Positions 1-8,534 of a stretch of DNA of 51,000 nucleotides are shown here, one piece after another (the stretch's first letter is position 1; each line of letters starts with the position of its first letter). The DNA lies in assembly GCA_019416685.1 (NCBI GenBank), contig DXWV01000061.1, positions 12,880 through 63,879 on the forward strand, read 5' to 3'. The position numbers were made by a program, and so were the translations under genes. The notes below the pieces were generated by a model. It did no database searches. It was not told the DNA's origin and saw nothing but the letters and a program-made list of their open reading frames with translations. Source of the stretch: Bacteroides sp. GTDB taxonomy: Bacteria > Bacteroidota > Bacteroidia > Bacteroidales > Bacteroidaceae.

Positions 1-69
1 ATCAAATCCGTCTTGCAATGGCAGAGGCGCGAACCGTTCAAGGGCGCTTACAATCTCTTTAATTTTCAT
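1..69 (-). CDS. NIF3-family dinuclear metal protein, N-terminal fragment
   Basis: Only the first 23 codons are inside the window; the gene runs off the left edge. The N-terminus reads MKIKEIVSALERFAPLPLQD, followed by GFD. This matches the conserved start of NIF3/YbgI proteins, often labelled GTP cyclohydrolase 1 type 2 homologues, in which an N-terminal helix precedes a QDGFDNxGLQ motif. The start is the ATG read from 69 down. A -7-like box (TATATTTG on the minus strand, 98 to 91) lies about 20 nt upstream of the start. The family binds two metal ions and its true reaction is unsettled. The call rests on a short but characteristic stretch. Confidence 0.7.
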   Translation of the reverse strand, partial: MKIKEIVSALERFAPLPLQDGFD

Positions 70-90
70 TCTTTGTAGAAAATTTGGTTG

Positions 91-98
91 CAAATATA
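91..98 (-). promoter_or_regulatory. Bacteroides -7 box for the NIF3-family gene
   Basis: The minus strand reads TATATTTG, matching the TAnnTTTG consensus of the Bacteroides primary sigma factor, about 22 nt from the ATG. No good TTTG -33 box is seen at the expected distance, so this is a moderate call. Confidence 0.4.
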
Positions 99-140
99 AG
101 AAAAAAGCAGGGAATACGTGTGGCTTTTATCGTTTTTTAG

Positions 141-148
141 TACATTTG
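141..148 (+). promoter_or_regulatory. Bacteroides -7 box for the DUF4153 gene
   Basis: TACATTTG matches TAnnTTTG. Transcription would start near 155, downstream of an in-frame ATG at 146, so translation should begin at the ATG at 170, which follows a GGAGGAG ribosome-binding sequence at 158-164. Confidence 0.4.
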
Positions 149-169
149 AGGAAATTTGGAGGAGTACTT

Positions 170-1804
170 ATGAAAATTAATCTATCAAAAGTTGGTTCGG
201 ATATCATTTCTGTTTTGAAAAAGTATCCGATGGAAGCATTATTGGGTTTGCTGTTTTTTGTATTCTTTTGTATTGAGGACCAGTTGAGCTGGGAATCTTC
301 TTCTGATCAGATTAAGCATATACGTAATGTGATGTCTCTCTTTCCGACCTTTATGGTACTGGTGTACAGCTTGCATCTGTTTTTGTATCCTACTAAGGGC
401 AGAGTATTGTATTATTTGTCGGTACTACTACCTCTACCCTTTCTTTGGGTTGATTTGAATCACTTTGTATTCACTATCTCTTATACATTTACACTGATAT
501 TGGCATTTTTCATTTTACTGGCATGTAAATGTAAGTGGGAGAATCTCGCTTTTGCCCGAAATTGTATGCAAACGTTTATAAGTTTGATTTTTGCTTTTTT
601 TATCGGACATCTTTTGGCTCTTGCTGTATGGGGGCTTTATTCTTCCGTAGTATACATTTTTAATATAGAGAGGTATGATTTCCCTGAATATATTTATATG
701 TTCTGCCTGTTTATTGTGATTCCGTTGCTTTATTGCCATTGGCAGGAGAAAGAAAGTGAAGAGAATACAACTCCCCGGTTTGTGGAAATTATTATAAATT
801 ATATTCTTTCACCGGCAGTAATTGTTTATACAGCAATACTTTACTTATACTTCATAACGATTGTCATTCACTGGGAATTGCCTAAGGGAGGGATTGGATA
901 TATGGTACTTGCGTTGGCTATTTTTGCAATGGCAGGGCATATTTCTCAGCTTCTTGTTTCCAAAAATATTTATGGATGGTTTTACAACCATTTTAGCTGG
1001 ATTGCAATACCGCCACTAATCCTTTTCTGGGTGGGGACTATTGAGCGTATCACGACTTATAGTTTTACGGCATCAAGGATTTACCTGTTAATATGCGGCA
1101 TTCTGATGACACTTTATATATTTTTCTTGTTTTCCCGGAAGACAAGAAACTATCAGTTGATGGTTGTAGTGAGTAGTATTTGTATTCTGATTTTGACTTT
1201 TATCCCCGGTATTAATGCCAGAAGTATAGGCGTTCATTCACAAAAACAGAGGTTAGAAAGATATATTTCGCGGCTTGACATGCTTGATTCTGTTACTCAT
1301 AAACTAAAACAAGGAGAAGTATTTAATGAAACTGATTCTCTGAGATGGAAAGATGCCCGGGAACTGGAAGCATGTTATTCTTATTTAGAGAATGAAACTG
1401 GTTCTGATTATATGAAAAAGGAATATGGGGAATGTGACATCTCAACTGAGCGTAACTGGCATTATATGAATCCTATTTTTCCATCAGGAATCAAGACAGA
1501 GGGATATACTCATTATTATCCAATGAACACTTATGACAGAAAAGAATATATTAGTAATGTAGAAGATGGAGTGATAACGATTCGGCGTACATCTGATGAT
1601 AAAGTGATTATAAGTCGTGACATTAATGCATATCTGAATTCTCACCGTGTCTGGATGCAGAGTGAGGTAGCCGATTCGGTAAGTTCGGAGCTATTTATCA
1701 CTCGCAATGATTCTTGTATGCTTATACTCGGTAATATAAGTTATGAAGGTGGAGTTACTCTTCACTGCACCAGTGCATCAGTGGATGCTATCTTTATTAA
1801 GTAA
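170..1804 (+). CDS. DUF4153-like multi-pass membrane protein
   Basis: A protein of 544 residues. The first two thirds hold about ten hydrophobic segments, from residue ~20 (ALLGLLFFVFF) to ~345 (CILILTFIPG). The last ~200 residues are polar, lack cysteine clusters and end in a beta-rich stretch, and probably face the periplasm or outside. This layout matches the DUF4153 proteins common in Bacteroidetes, whose function is unknown. The start at 170 is preferred over an in-frame ATG at 146 because GGAGGAG lies six bases upstream and the likely promoter overlaps 146. It is divergent from the NIF3-family gene and convergent with the VOC gene. The family call is from overall layout, with no diagnostic motif. 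Confidence 0.6.
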   Translation: MKINLSKVGSDIISVLKKYPMEALLGLLFFVFFCIEDQLSWESSSDQIKHIRNVMSLFPTFMVLVYSLHLFLYPTKGRVLYYLSVLLPLPFLWVDLNHFVFTISYTFTLILAFFILLACKCKWENLAFARNCMQTFISLIFAFFIGHLLALAVWGLYSSVVYIFNIERYDFPEYIYMFCLFIVIPLLYCHWQEKESEENTTPRFVEIIINYILSPAVIVYTAILYLYFITIVIHWELPKGGIGYMVLALAIFAMAGHISQLLVSKNIYGWFYNHFSWIAIPPLILFWVGTIERITTYSFTASRIYLLICGILMTLYIFFLFSRKTRNYQLMVVVSSICILILTFIPGINARSIGVHSQKQRLERYISRLDMLDSVTHKLKQGEVFNETDSLRWKDARELEACYSYLENETGSDYMKKEYGECDISTERNWHYMNPIFPSGIKTEGYTHYYPMNTYDRKEYISNVEDGVITIRRTSDDKVIISRDINAYLNSHRVWMQSEVADSVSSELFITRNDSCMLILGNISYEGGVTLHCTSASVDAIFIK

Positions 1805-1928
1805 CTGATGCTTCCTTGCATAAGAAAGTAAGGATAACAAAGGCTTGTAATGCTCAACAGCAGATATGCTGAACCGGGCGAGCAATATTTGCAACTTTGT
1901 TATTTTCCGTATTTGGCAGCAAAGTACG

Positions 1929-2315
1929 CTAAATGGTTATTTCTACCAGGTTTCCATCCGGATCAAGGATGGCACTTTCAAAGAATCCGTCGCCTGTGGT
2001 ACGAGGTTCACCGGCTATTACAAATCCATTGTGGCGCAGGCGTTCCGTGAGTTCGAGAACTGCTTCTTTACTACCCGCTGAGACTGAGAAGTGTGCCAAA
2101 CCAATGTGTGGAATATTATCTGCCGGAGAAGTAATATCTGTTCTGCGCATAATCTCTATTAAAGTACCTCCTCCATCAAAACTGATAAGGTAGGATTCGA
2201 AGCCTTTTGCGGGATTTACGTACTTTTCATTACTTGTTCCATTGAAATAAGTAATGTAAAACTGCCTTAACTCTTCTAATTGAGTGGTCCAAAGTGCAAT
2301 GTGATGAATATACAT
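1929..2315 (-). CDS. VOC (glyoxalase/bleomycin-resistance fold) family protein
   Basis: A 128-residue protein with a single VOC module. It opens with MYIHHIALWTTQLEELRQFY, where the early His is a typical metal ligand of beta-alpha-beta-beta-beta proteins. It closes with DGFFESAILDPDGNLVEI, where the DPDGN turn and the Glu mark the family. A mid-protein IGLAHFSVS strand supplies a second His. Members act as glyoxalases, dioxygenases, epimerases or drug-binding proteins, and the substrate cannot be told here. It starts 17 bp after the stop of the GNAT gene upstream on the same strand, so the two are probably co-transcribed. Confidence 0.8.
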   Translation of the reverse strand: MYIHHIALWTTQLEELRQFYITYFNGTSNEKYVNPAKGFESYLISFDGGGTLIEIMRRTDITSPADNIPHIGLAHFSVSAGSKEAVLELTERLRHNGFVIAGEPRTTGDGFFESAILDPDGNLVEITI

Positions 2316-2332
2316 GGTTATTTTATAAATGG

Positions 2333-2842
2333 TTATTTCTCTTCTTTTATGAGTGTATAATAATGTAAATCAATTATCTTTCCATTCTTGATAGCTGCTT
2401 TTCTAAGAATGGCTTCTTTGGTAAAGCCTGCTTTTTCCAGAACTCGCATAGAGGGAGTATTATACTCAAATACTCCGGCATAAATACGTATAACAGGGAG
2501 ATTTTCAAAAACATACTTCACAGCTTCTTTTACTACTGAAGTCATAATTCCACATCCCCAGTACTGCTCGCTGAGCCAATAACCTATTTCTGCTGATATT
2601 CTTTCTACATCATTTCCTATAATGAATCCTATACCGCCTACTGCCTTTCCATTTATTTCGATGGCAAAATTTTCTTGCAAACCTTTATGTTCTATATTCA
2701 TTTTAATAAAAGTGGCAGCATCTTCATCTGTATATGGGTATGGCAAGCCATCCCGGGTATTATTCCATATATTTATATTGTTAATATGGAGCGCCAATGA
2801 AGGTACATCTTCCTGTTTCCAAGCTCTTAATTGATAGTTCAT
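2333..2842 (-). CDS. GNAT acetyltransferase, RimJ/RimL type
   Basis: A protein of 169 residues when started at MNYQLRAWKQEDVPSLALHI. The reading frame extends further upstream, but that part would overlap the divergent gene and is not conserved-looking. Typical RimJ/RimL features are present: AVGGIGF in beta-strand 4, AEIGYWLSEQYWGCGIMTSV as the acetyl-CoA binding region (the usual Q/RxxGxG/A is relaxed to YWGCGI), and NTPSMRVLEKAGF near the C-terminus. It should move acetyl from acetyl-CoA to an amine on a protein or small molecule; the target is unknown. It probably forms an operon with the VOC gene and is divergent from a second GNAT gene. Confidence 0.85.
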   Translation of the reverse strand: MNYQLRAWKQEDVPSLALHINNINIWNNTRDGLPYPYTDEDAATFIKMNIEHKGLQENFAIEINGKAVGGIGFIIGNDVERISAEIGYWLSEQYWGCGIMTSVVKEAVKYVFENLPVIRIYAGVFEYNTPSMRVLEKAGFTKEAILRKAAIKNGKIIDLHYYTLIKEEK

Positions 2843-2865
2843 GATATAGATTTCGTAAATGATTG

Positions 2866-2881
2866 TATCTTTGCAAAGATA
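2866..2881. promoter_or_regulatory. 16-bp palindrome carrying divergent -7 boxes
   Basis: TATCTTTGCAAAGATA is a perfect palindrome. Each half is a consensus Bacteroides -7 box (TATCTTTG), one facing each GNAT gene. The 78-bp gap between the two start codons leaves room for little else. Neither side shows a clean TTTG at -33. The two promoters overlap so closely that polymerase could hardly occupy both at once. Confidence 0.5.
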
Positions 2882-2920
2882 AGTAAAGTTGACTATGAAC
2901 CATTTGATTTGAATCAAAAT

Positions 2921-3352
2921 ATGATAAGAAGCTATAATATTCAAGATACGGACAGAGTGATACGAATTTGGTTGGAAGCTTCTATTCTGGCACATCATTT
3001 TATTCCTGCTATGTATTGGATTGAAAAACAGGAAGATATGCGAAATATCTATCTTCCGGGGAGTAATACATACGTATTTGAAGATGAAAAAACGAAGTCC
3101 ATACAAGGTTTTGTTTCGATGGTAGACAACTATTTGGCTGCTATATTTGTAATACCGGAAGCACAAGGTGCAGGCATTGGAAAAGCATTGATGAAATATG
3201 TAAAGGATGTATATACTGAAATGACATTGAGGGTTTATGCTAAAAATGAATCAGCAGTGGCTTTTTATGAGAAACAAACATTCAGGTTTGTAGAAGAGCA
3301 TGTAGAGGAAGAAACAGGTGAGCATGAATTTGTAATGAAGTGGAATAGATAA
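2921..3352 (+). CDS. GNAT acetyltransferase, YjaB/Eis-like small type
   Basis: A protein of 143 residues from the ATG at 2921 (MIRSYNIQDTDRVIRIWLEA). The acetyl-CoA loop is PEAQGAGIGKALMKY, a good match to Q/RxxGxG/A. The C-terminal NESAVAFYEKQTFRFVEE is the usual last helix and strand. An in-frame ATG at 2831 would add 30 residues, but these lie over the palindromic promoter and the divergent gene. Acetyl acceptor unknown. The sequence is clearly different from the neighbouring RimJ/RimL-type enzyme, so this is not a recent duplication. Confidence 0.85.
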   Translation: MIRSYNIQDTDRVIRIWLEASILAHHFIPAMYWIEKQEDMRNIYLPGSNTYVFEDEKTKSIQGFVSMVDNYLAAIFVIPEAQGAGIGKALMKYVKDVYTEMTLRVYAKNESAVAFYEKQTFRFVEEHVEEETGEHEFVMKWNR

Positions 3353-3380
3353 TTATTACTAATATATTAAATATAAGAAA

Positions 3381-3833
3381 ATGAAAAGAATTTTGTTTTT
3401 ATTATTACTGGCTATCACTCTCGGAGCTTGTGAGAGTGACACTGATTCAAATTGGAATAATCGCCCGGGCGGAGGTTCTGATGAAACTCAGAATTGGGAT
3501 TCGTATATAATTACTGTTAAGAATTGGAAGCGTGTAGGAGGTGTAAATGAAAATAATTCTTATTTCCGTTGTTTCGTTGAAGATAAGTATTTGGATCAGT
3601 ACATTTTTGATAAGGGAAGTGTTATGGTGTATCTGATTCAATATGATGGAGATACTCCGGTTCAGACTCCCCTACCTTACGTTATGCATTATGCTGATGG
3701 AAATAAACAGTGGACAGAAACATTCTCTTATGACTATTCTGTAGGTTCATTTGTTTTTTATGTGACTTATAGTGACTTCCTAACAGAGAATAATCCTGGA
3801 GAATGTCAGTTTAAGATAGTAATGCATTGGTAA
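3381..3833 (+). CDS. Small lipoprotein of unknown function
   Basis: A protein of 150 residues with a lipoprotein signal peptide: MKRILFLLLLAITLGACESD, lipobox LGAC, lipidation at Cys17. It is followed by a Gly/Asp/Asn-rich linker (NNRPGGGSDET). The acidic residues after the cysteine are compatible with surface export in Bacteroides, but that is inference. The mature part is beta-rich and has two Cys. No family recognised. It follows the GNAT gene by 28 bp, and a hairpin terminator lies 18 bp downstream. Confidence 0.75.
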   Translation: MKRILFLLLLAITLGACESDTDSNWNNRPGGGSDETQNWDSYIITVKNWKRVGGVNENNSYFRCFVEDKYLDQYIFDKGSVMVYLIQYDGDTPVQTPLPYVMHYADGNKQWTETFSYDYSVGSFVFYVTYSDFLTENNPGECQFKIVMHW

Positions 3834-3850
3834 TATTAGATGTGAATTAT

Positions 3851-3889
3851 AAGAATGTACACTATTACATGACAAGAGTGTACATTCTT
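3851..3889. terminator. Bidirectional terminator between lipoprotein gene and hydC
   Basis: Perfect 13-bp arms, AAGAATGTACACT (3851-3863) and its complement (3877-3889), close a 13-nt loop and are followed by TTTTATTT. It sits between two convergent genes and can serve both. Confidence 0.75.
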
Positions 3890-3911
3890 TTATTTATTGA
3901 TTATCAGTTTG

Positions 3912-4439
3912 TTATGTCTCGTTTGCCTTAACGTCGCTCGGCGTACTTCTCCGTACGGGAAGCACATCTAATTCATCCAGAATCTTTTTTATGTCTACCG
4001 GTTGGAGTCGTCCGTATACTTTTTCCCCTATCATAACTACAGGTGCCAGTCCGCAGGCTCCTACACAGCGCAGGCAGTCTAATGAGAACTTTCCATCCGG
4101 AGTGGTCTCTCCTATTTCGATACCCAGAATACGCTTGAATTCTTCTAATAACTTTTCTGAGCCTCTTACATAACAAGCAGTTCCCATACAGACGGAAATG
4201 GGATGTTTCCCTTTAGGAGTCATTGTAAAGAATGTATAAAAAGTAACCACTCCATATACTTTGGATACGGGAATATTAAGTTTATGGGCTATGATACGTT
4301 GCATCTCTTCGGGCAGGTAGCCATGAAGGTGCTGGGCTTCATGGAGAATATTGATAAGTTCTCCAGGAGCATTCCCATGTATATCACAAATAGCTTTTAC
4401 CTGTTCAACCACCGTACATGCTAATTTTATATCTGACAT
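3912..4439 (-). CDS. hydC: [FeFe]-hydrogenase subunit HydC, NuoE-like [2Fe-2S] protein
   Basis: A 175-residue thioredoxin-like ferredoxin of the NuoE/HydC family. The helical N-terminal domain includes HLHGYLPEEMQRIIAHKL and VYGVVTFYTFF. The [2Fe-2S] ligands are two cysteines in CMGTACYVRG and two in CLRCVGACGLAP. It passes electrons between the flavin subunit HydB and the hydrogenase core. It is third in a hydB-hydA-hydC operon, 20 bp after hydA. The C-terminal tail after residue ~155 (PVRRSTPSDVKANET) is extra to the core fold. Membership of a trimeric complex follows from gene order and matching cluster types. Confidence 0.9.
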   Translation of the reverse strand: MSDIKLACTVVEQVKAICDIHGNAPGELINILHEAQHLHGYLPEEMQRIIAHKLNIPVSKVYGVVTFYTFFTMTPKGKHPISVCMGTACYVRGSEKLLEEFKRILGIEIGETTPDGKFSLDCLRCVGACGLAPVVMIGEKVYGRLQPVDIKKILDELDVLPVRRSTPSDVKANET

Positions 4440-4459
4440 AATTCTATTCTTTTAATGTG

Positions 4460-6226
4460 TTAATCAATAGCTTTGTTGAAATAGTGGGTATGTAGTAGCA
4501 TATGTGCTTTCTCACTAAGTGGCTTACCTAAATATTCTTCGTAGAGTTTCTGAATATATGGGTTTTCGTGTGACTTTCGCAAAAAATTCTGTGCATCTTC
4601 CTCGTATAAAGCACGGGAACGTGCATACAATATATCTGCCCGTCCGTGATGAAGTGGTTGTCCTCCACCACCAATACATCCTCCGGGGCAAGCCATGATT
4701 TCGATAGCATGGTATTCATTATGTCCGTTTCGGATATCTTCCAACAAACGGCGTGCATTTCCTAAGCCGTGAGCAATCCCTACTTTCAATTCAAAGTCAT
4801 TCAGGTTGATAGTGGCCCGACGTACTCCTGCCAGTCCCCTGACGTGTTCAAAGTTAACATTTTCCAGTGTAGTACCTGTATAGATTTCATATACAGACCG
4901 TAAGGCAGCTTCCATAACTCCACCGGTTGTTCCGAAGATAACACCGGCTCCCGTTGATTCTCCCATTGGATTATCAAACCCGCTGTTGGGTAACAGGTTG
5001 AAACCAATATTAGCACGCTTGATAAGTGTAGCCAGTTCGCGGGTTGAAATGGAGTAATCCACATCGGGATTGCCATCGACTTTAAACTCTTCCCGGTCGC
5101 ATTCGTATTTTTTAGCCAGACAGGGCATGATGGAAACCACTACTAATTTTTCACGCGGAATATCCATTTTCTCTGCCCAATATGTCTTGGCAATGGAACC
5201 GAACATTTGTTGCGGAGAACGAGCGGTAGATGGGATATTTAGTAAATCGGGAAAATGATGTTCAAAGAAGTTTACCCACGCCGGACAACAAGAAGTAAGG
5301 ATAGGCAAACATACATTTTTATCTCCGTTCAGAAAGCGTGTGAGCCTGTCCAGAACTTCTGCGCCTTCTTCCATAATAGTAAGATCAGCAGCAAAATCAG
5401 TGTCGAATACATAATCGAAGCCTAATTCGCGAAGAGCGTATACCATCTTGCCTGTTACCGGTGTACCGGCAGGTAAACCGAATTCCTCTCCTAAAGCCAC
5501 GCGTACGGCAGGAGCTGTCTGTACAATAACCACTTTGTGGGGATTGTCGAGGTCTTCAAGGAGCCGGTTGGTATGATCGCGCTCGGTGAGTGCTCCTACC
5601 GGGCAGACAGCCACACACTGTCCGCAATAAGTACATTCACTTTCACTCATCTTTTTATCGAATGCAGGGGCTATAGTTGTATTGAATCCTCTGCGTACAG
5701 CTCCCAGAGCACCTACTGTCTGTACATCGTTGCACACGCTTTCGCACCGTCTGCAAAAAATACACTTATCCATATTGCGAACGATGGAAGAGGTTACTTC
5801 CCGTTTACGCAATGAAAGTTCCCCGCCTGTAAACGGCATTTCACGTACATTGAAACGAAGAGCGAGATTTTGCAATTCACAATTGCCGGATTTGGGACAG
5901 GTCAGGCAGTCGTTCGGATGATCGGACAGAATAAGTTCAGCTACTATTTTTCGTGCATTCATCACTCTTAGTGTGCTGGTACGTACTATCATCCCTTCTG
6001 TACACTTAGTGGCACAAGCAGGAGCAAGATTTTTTCTGCCTTCCACCTCTACTACACAGATACGGCAGGAAGCAGGATTGTTTTTAATACAAGTACCCTT
6101 CAGGTCAATGTGGCAAAGGGTTGGTATGTTAATGCCTATTTCGGTGGCAGCTTCCAGAATCGTAGTACCGGCAGGTACAGTTATCGAGTGACGGTCTATT
6201 TGTAGTGTTACTTCTTTTGTTTCCAT
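4460..6226 (-). CDS. hydA: NADH-linked [FeFe]-hydrogenase catalytic subunit HydA
   Basis: A protein of 588 residues. Domains in order: N-terminal [2Fe-2S] (CHIDLKGTC...CRIC, to residue ~80); His-ligated [4Fe-4S] (DHPNDCLTCPKSGNCELQ); two [4Fe-4S] motifs (CIFCRRCESVC and CTYCGQCVAVC); the H-cluster domain with TSCCPAW, MPCLAKKYECD and MACPGGCIGGGGQP. All four cysteines that hold the H-cluster are visible. A short small-subunit-like helix (YEEYLGKPLSEKAHMLLHTHY) ends the protein. It makes or uses H2 in the cytoplasm, coupled through HydB/HydC to NADH and probably ferredoxin. A start six codons upstream (ATG at 6244) overlaps the hydB stop as ATGCTAA and would allow coupling; both starts are possible. 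Confidence 0.95.
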   Translation of the reverse strand: METKEVTLQIDRHSITVPAGTTILEAATEIGINIPTLCHIDLKGTCIKNNPASCRICVVEVEGRKNLAPACATKCTEGMIVRTSTLRVMNARKIVAELILSDHPNDCLTCPKSGNCELQNLALRFNVREMPFTGGELSLRKREVTSSIVRNMDKCIFCRRCESVCNDVQTVGALGAVRRGFNTTIAPAFDKKMSESECTYCGQCVAVCPVGALTERDHTNRLLEDLDNPHKVVIVQTAPAVRVALGEEFGLPAGTPVTGKMVYALRELGFDYVFDTDFAADLTIMEEGAEVLDRLTRFLNGDKNVCLPILTSCCPAWVNFFEHHFPDLLNIPSTARSPQQMFGSIAKTYWAEKMDIPREKLVVVSIMPCLAKKYECDREEFKVDGNPDVDYSISTRELATLIKRANIGFNLLPNSGFDNPMGESTGAGVIFGTTGGVMEAALRSVYEIYTGTTLENVNFEHVRGLAGVRRATINLNDFELKVGIAHGLGNARRLLEDIRNGHNEYHAIEIMACPGGCIGGGGQPLHHGRADILYARSRALYEEDAQNFLRKSHENPYIQKLYEEYLGKPLSEKAHMLLHTHYFNKAID

Positions 6227-6237
6227 AGTCTTTGAGA

Positions 6238-8145
6238 TTAGCATACAGAGATTGCATTAAATTTACAACGTGCCATACACATACCGCATTTGATACATCT
6301 TTCGGGAAGAATAGTGTGTGGTTTACGTGGCAGGCCTGTGATGGCATCTGCCGGACAATTTTTAGCACAAAGGTGACAGCCGATACACAGATCGGGGTTA
6401 ATATAGTATGTTAGTAAAGATTTACATTGCTTTGCACGGCAGGTTTTATCCCGTACATGTTCTATGTATTCATCATAGAAGTTATCCAACGTAGACAATA
6501 CCGGATTGGGAGACGTTTGTCCCAATCCGCACAGGGCGGTATCTTTTATGACTTTACCAAGCGTTTGCAGTGTCTGTAAGTCTTTCTCGGTAGCTTTACC
6601 CTCTGTTATTTTATTGAGTAGCTCCAATAATCGTTTATTGCCGATGCGGCAAGGAGTACACTTGCCACAAGACTCTTCTACCGTGAAATCAAGGAAGAAG
6701 CGGGCTACCGATACCATACAATCGTCTTCATCCATTACGATCATCCCTCCCGAGCCCATCATGGAACCGGCAGCCAGCAGGTTGTCGAAGTCGATGGGGG
6801 TATCGAGGTGTTTTTCTGTAAGGCAACCACCTGACGGACCGCCTGTTTGTACAGCTTTAAACTTTTTATCTCCTTTGATCCCTCCGCCTATTTCATATAT
6901 TACTTCTCGTAGTGTTGTTCCCATCGGAACCTCTATTAATCCTACATTATTAATCTTTCCTGCCAGAGCGAAAACTTTAGTTCCTTTGGAGCGTTCTGTT
7001 CCGATGGAAGCAAACCATTCGGCTCCGTTGATTAATATAATAGGTATATTCGCTAGTGTTTCCACATTGTTCACATTGGTTGGTTTGTTTTGATATCCCG
7101 ATTCTGCCGGGAAAGGTGGTTTCAAAGTAGGTTCTCCCCTCTTACCTTCCATTGAATGGATAAGTGCAGTTTCTTCTCCGCACACAAATGCACCGGCTCC
7201 ATATCTTATATCTATATCAAAGCAGAAATCTGTTCCTAATATGTGTTTGCCTAATAATCCGTATTCACGGGCCTGTGTGATGGCTGTTTTCAACCGATGT
7301 ATGGCGAGCGGATATTCTGCACGGATGTATACCAAGCCTTTGGAGGCCCCGATGGAGTATCCGCACAAAGCCATTGCCTCAATAATGGAATGGGGATCGC
7401 CCTCCATGATTGAACGATCCATAAATGCTCCCGGATCTCCTTCATCAGCGTTACAGACTACATATTTAATGTCGGATTCTTGACGGGCGGTCAGTTCCCA
7501 TTTCAGACCTGTAGGAAACCCACCACCTCCGCGTCCGCGTAGTCCGGAGCGTTTTATTACGTCTATTACTTTATCCGGAGTATGGTTGAGCAGATAGTTT
7601 GCCAAAGCTATATAACCATTGCGCGCGATGTATTCTTCTATATTCTCCGGATCTATAAATCCGCAGTTACGCAATGCAATGCGCAACTGCTTCCGATAGA
7701 AATCCATGTGTTTGGAGTCACTTACTTTCTGTTCCGTTTTAGGATCAGTATATAGCAATCGTTCAATTTTTTTTCCTCCTATGATATGTTCTTTTACAAT
7801 TTCTTCGGCATCTTCAGGGGTGACTTGAGTATAGAAAGTATTGTCCGGAATGATTTTTACGATAGGGCCTTTTTCGCAAAAGCCAAAGCAGCCGGTCGTT
7901 ATTACCTCTACTTTGTCTGCTATCCCATTTTCTTTAAGTACTTTATTCAGATTGTCTGCGATGAGGTGACTGGAAGATGCTTTGCAACCCGTACCTCCAC
8001 AGATCAGAATCTGCAGATGTTGTGAACCCAAAGCCAGACCACAACTGTGTTCGGTTACTTTATTATTGCTCTCTTCACGCAAACGAAGGGCAGTCTCCGC
8101 ACTTTTTCTGATCTTCTCAAGATCGTGAATTGATAGTATTTTCAT
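6238..8145 (-). CDS. hydB: [FeFe]-hydrogenase flavin subunit HydB, NuoF-like
   Basis: A protein of 635 residues from the ATG at 8145 (MKILSIHDLEKIRKSAETAL). Domains in order: thioredoxin-like [2Fe-2S] (CGGTGC...CFGFCEKGP, ~40-120); the NuoF FMN/NAD core (GLRGRGGGGFPTGLKWE, then NADEGDPGAFMDRS); an SLBB segment (GTTLREVIYEIGGG); the [4Fe-4S] motif SCGKCTPCRIGNKR; and a C-terminal two-cluster ferredoxin (CIGCHLCAKNC and CIKCGMCMARC). It is the NAD(H)-binding diaphorase part of the trimer, where bifurcation is thought to occur in related enzymes. It is the first gene of the operon, with a well-spaced promoter just upstream. No hydrogenase maturases (HydE, F, G) lie in the window. Confidence 0.93.
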   Translation of the reverse strand: MKILSIHDLEKIRKSAETALRLREESNNKVTEHSCGLALGSQHLQILICGGTGCKASSSHLIADNLNKVLKENGIADKVEVITTGCFGFCEKGPIVKIIPDNTFYTQVTPEDAEEIVKEHIIGGKKIERLLYTDPKTEQKVSDSKHMDFYRKQLRIALRNCGFIDPENIEEYIARNGYIALANYLLNHTPDKVIDVIKRSGLRGRGGGGFPTGLKWELTARQESDIKYVVCNADEGDPGAFMDRSIMEGDPHSIIEAMALCGYSIGASKGLVYIRAEYPLAIHRLKTAITQAREYGLLGKHILGTDFCFDIDIRYGAGAFVCGEETALIHSMEGKRGEPTLKPPFPAESGYQNKPTNVNNVETLANIPIILINGAEWFASIGTERSKGTKVFALAGKINNVGLIEVPMGTTLREVIYEIGGGIKGDKKFKAVQTGGPSGGCLTEKHLDTPIDFDNLLAAGSMMGSGGMIVMDEDDCMVSVARFFLDFTVEESCGKCTPCRIGNKRLLELLNKITEGKATEKDLQTLQTLGKVIKDTALCGLGQTSPNPVLSTLDNFYDEYIEHVRDKTCRAKQCKSLLTYYINPDLCIGCHLCAKNCPADAITGLPRKPHTILPERCIKCGMCMARCKFNAISVC

Positions 8146-8167
8146 TCGTATTAAATTAAGTTCGGAA

Positions 8168-8197
8168 CAAATATAGTAATTCAGATGATTATACAAA
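8168..8197 (-). promoter_or_regulatory. Promoter of the hydBAC operon
   Basis: On the minus strand TTTG (8197-8194) and TATATTTG (8175-8168) are separated by 18 nt, close to the Bacteroides primary sigma consensus. The leader to the hydB ATG is about 15-20 nt. Confidence 0.6.
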
Positions 8198-8401
8198 AAG
8201 AAAGCATATGAAATATTAAAAGGAAAGCATTATGTCGGAATTGAACAGCTTGTTTGATATATATTTGTATACTGGAGATTACAAAAATGGATTTTATATA
8301 TCATTAAGACAGAATGCTCTGTGTGGTGAAATATATTTAGAATCGATCTGAAATATCCCGTTTTTAGTTTGGTCTTACACAATATATTGGTGAAGAAATT
8401 C

Positions 8402-8481
8402 TGGTTTAAAACCAACCCTGCTTTCCTCACCGACCAAGGGTGTTTTGGTTTTAAACCAAAGCACTGTTGGTTTTAAACCAA
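8402..8481. repeat. Three copies of a 15-bp palindromic motif
   Basis: TTGGTTTTAAACCAA occurs at 8445-8459 and 8467-8481, 22 bp apart. A copy in inverted orientation, differing at its first base, lies at 8402-8415. The stretch 8146-8534 between hydB and the small gene at 8535 otherwise holds the hydBAC promoter and no credible gene. The motif could be an operator, a transcript-end signal or a remnant of a repeat family. Confidence 0.7.
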
Positions 8482-8534
8482 AAAAATCTCAAAGAATCAC
8501 ATAGAGCTGTGATGTCACACATTGACAAATTAGC

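Noticed and set aside
6506..7093. 195-codon plus-strand frame inside hydB
   Set aside because: Antisense shadow of the flavin subunit core; low-complexity Ser/Pro-rich translation with no start context.
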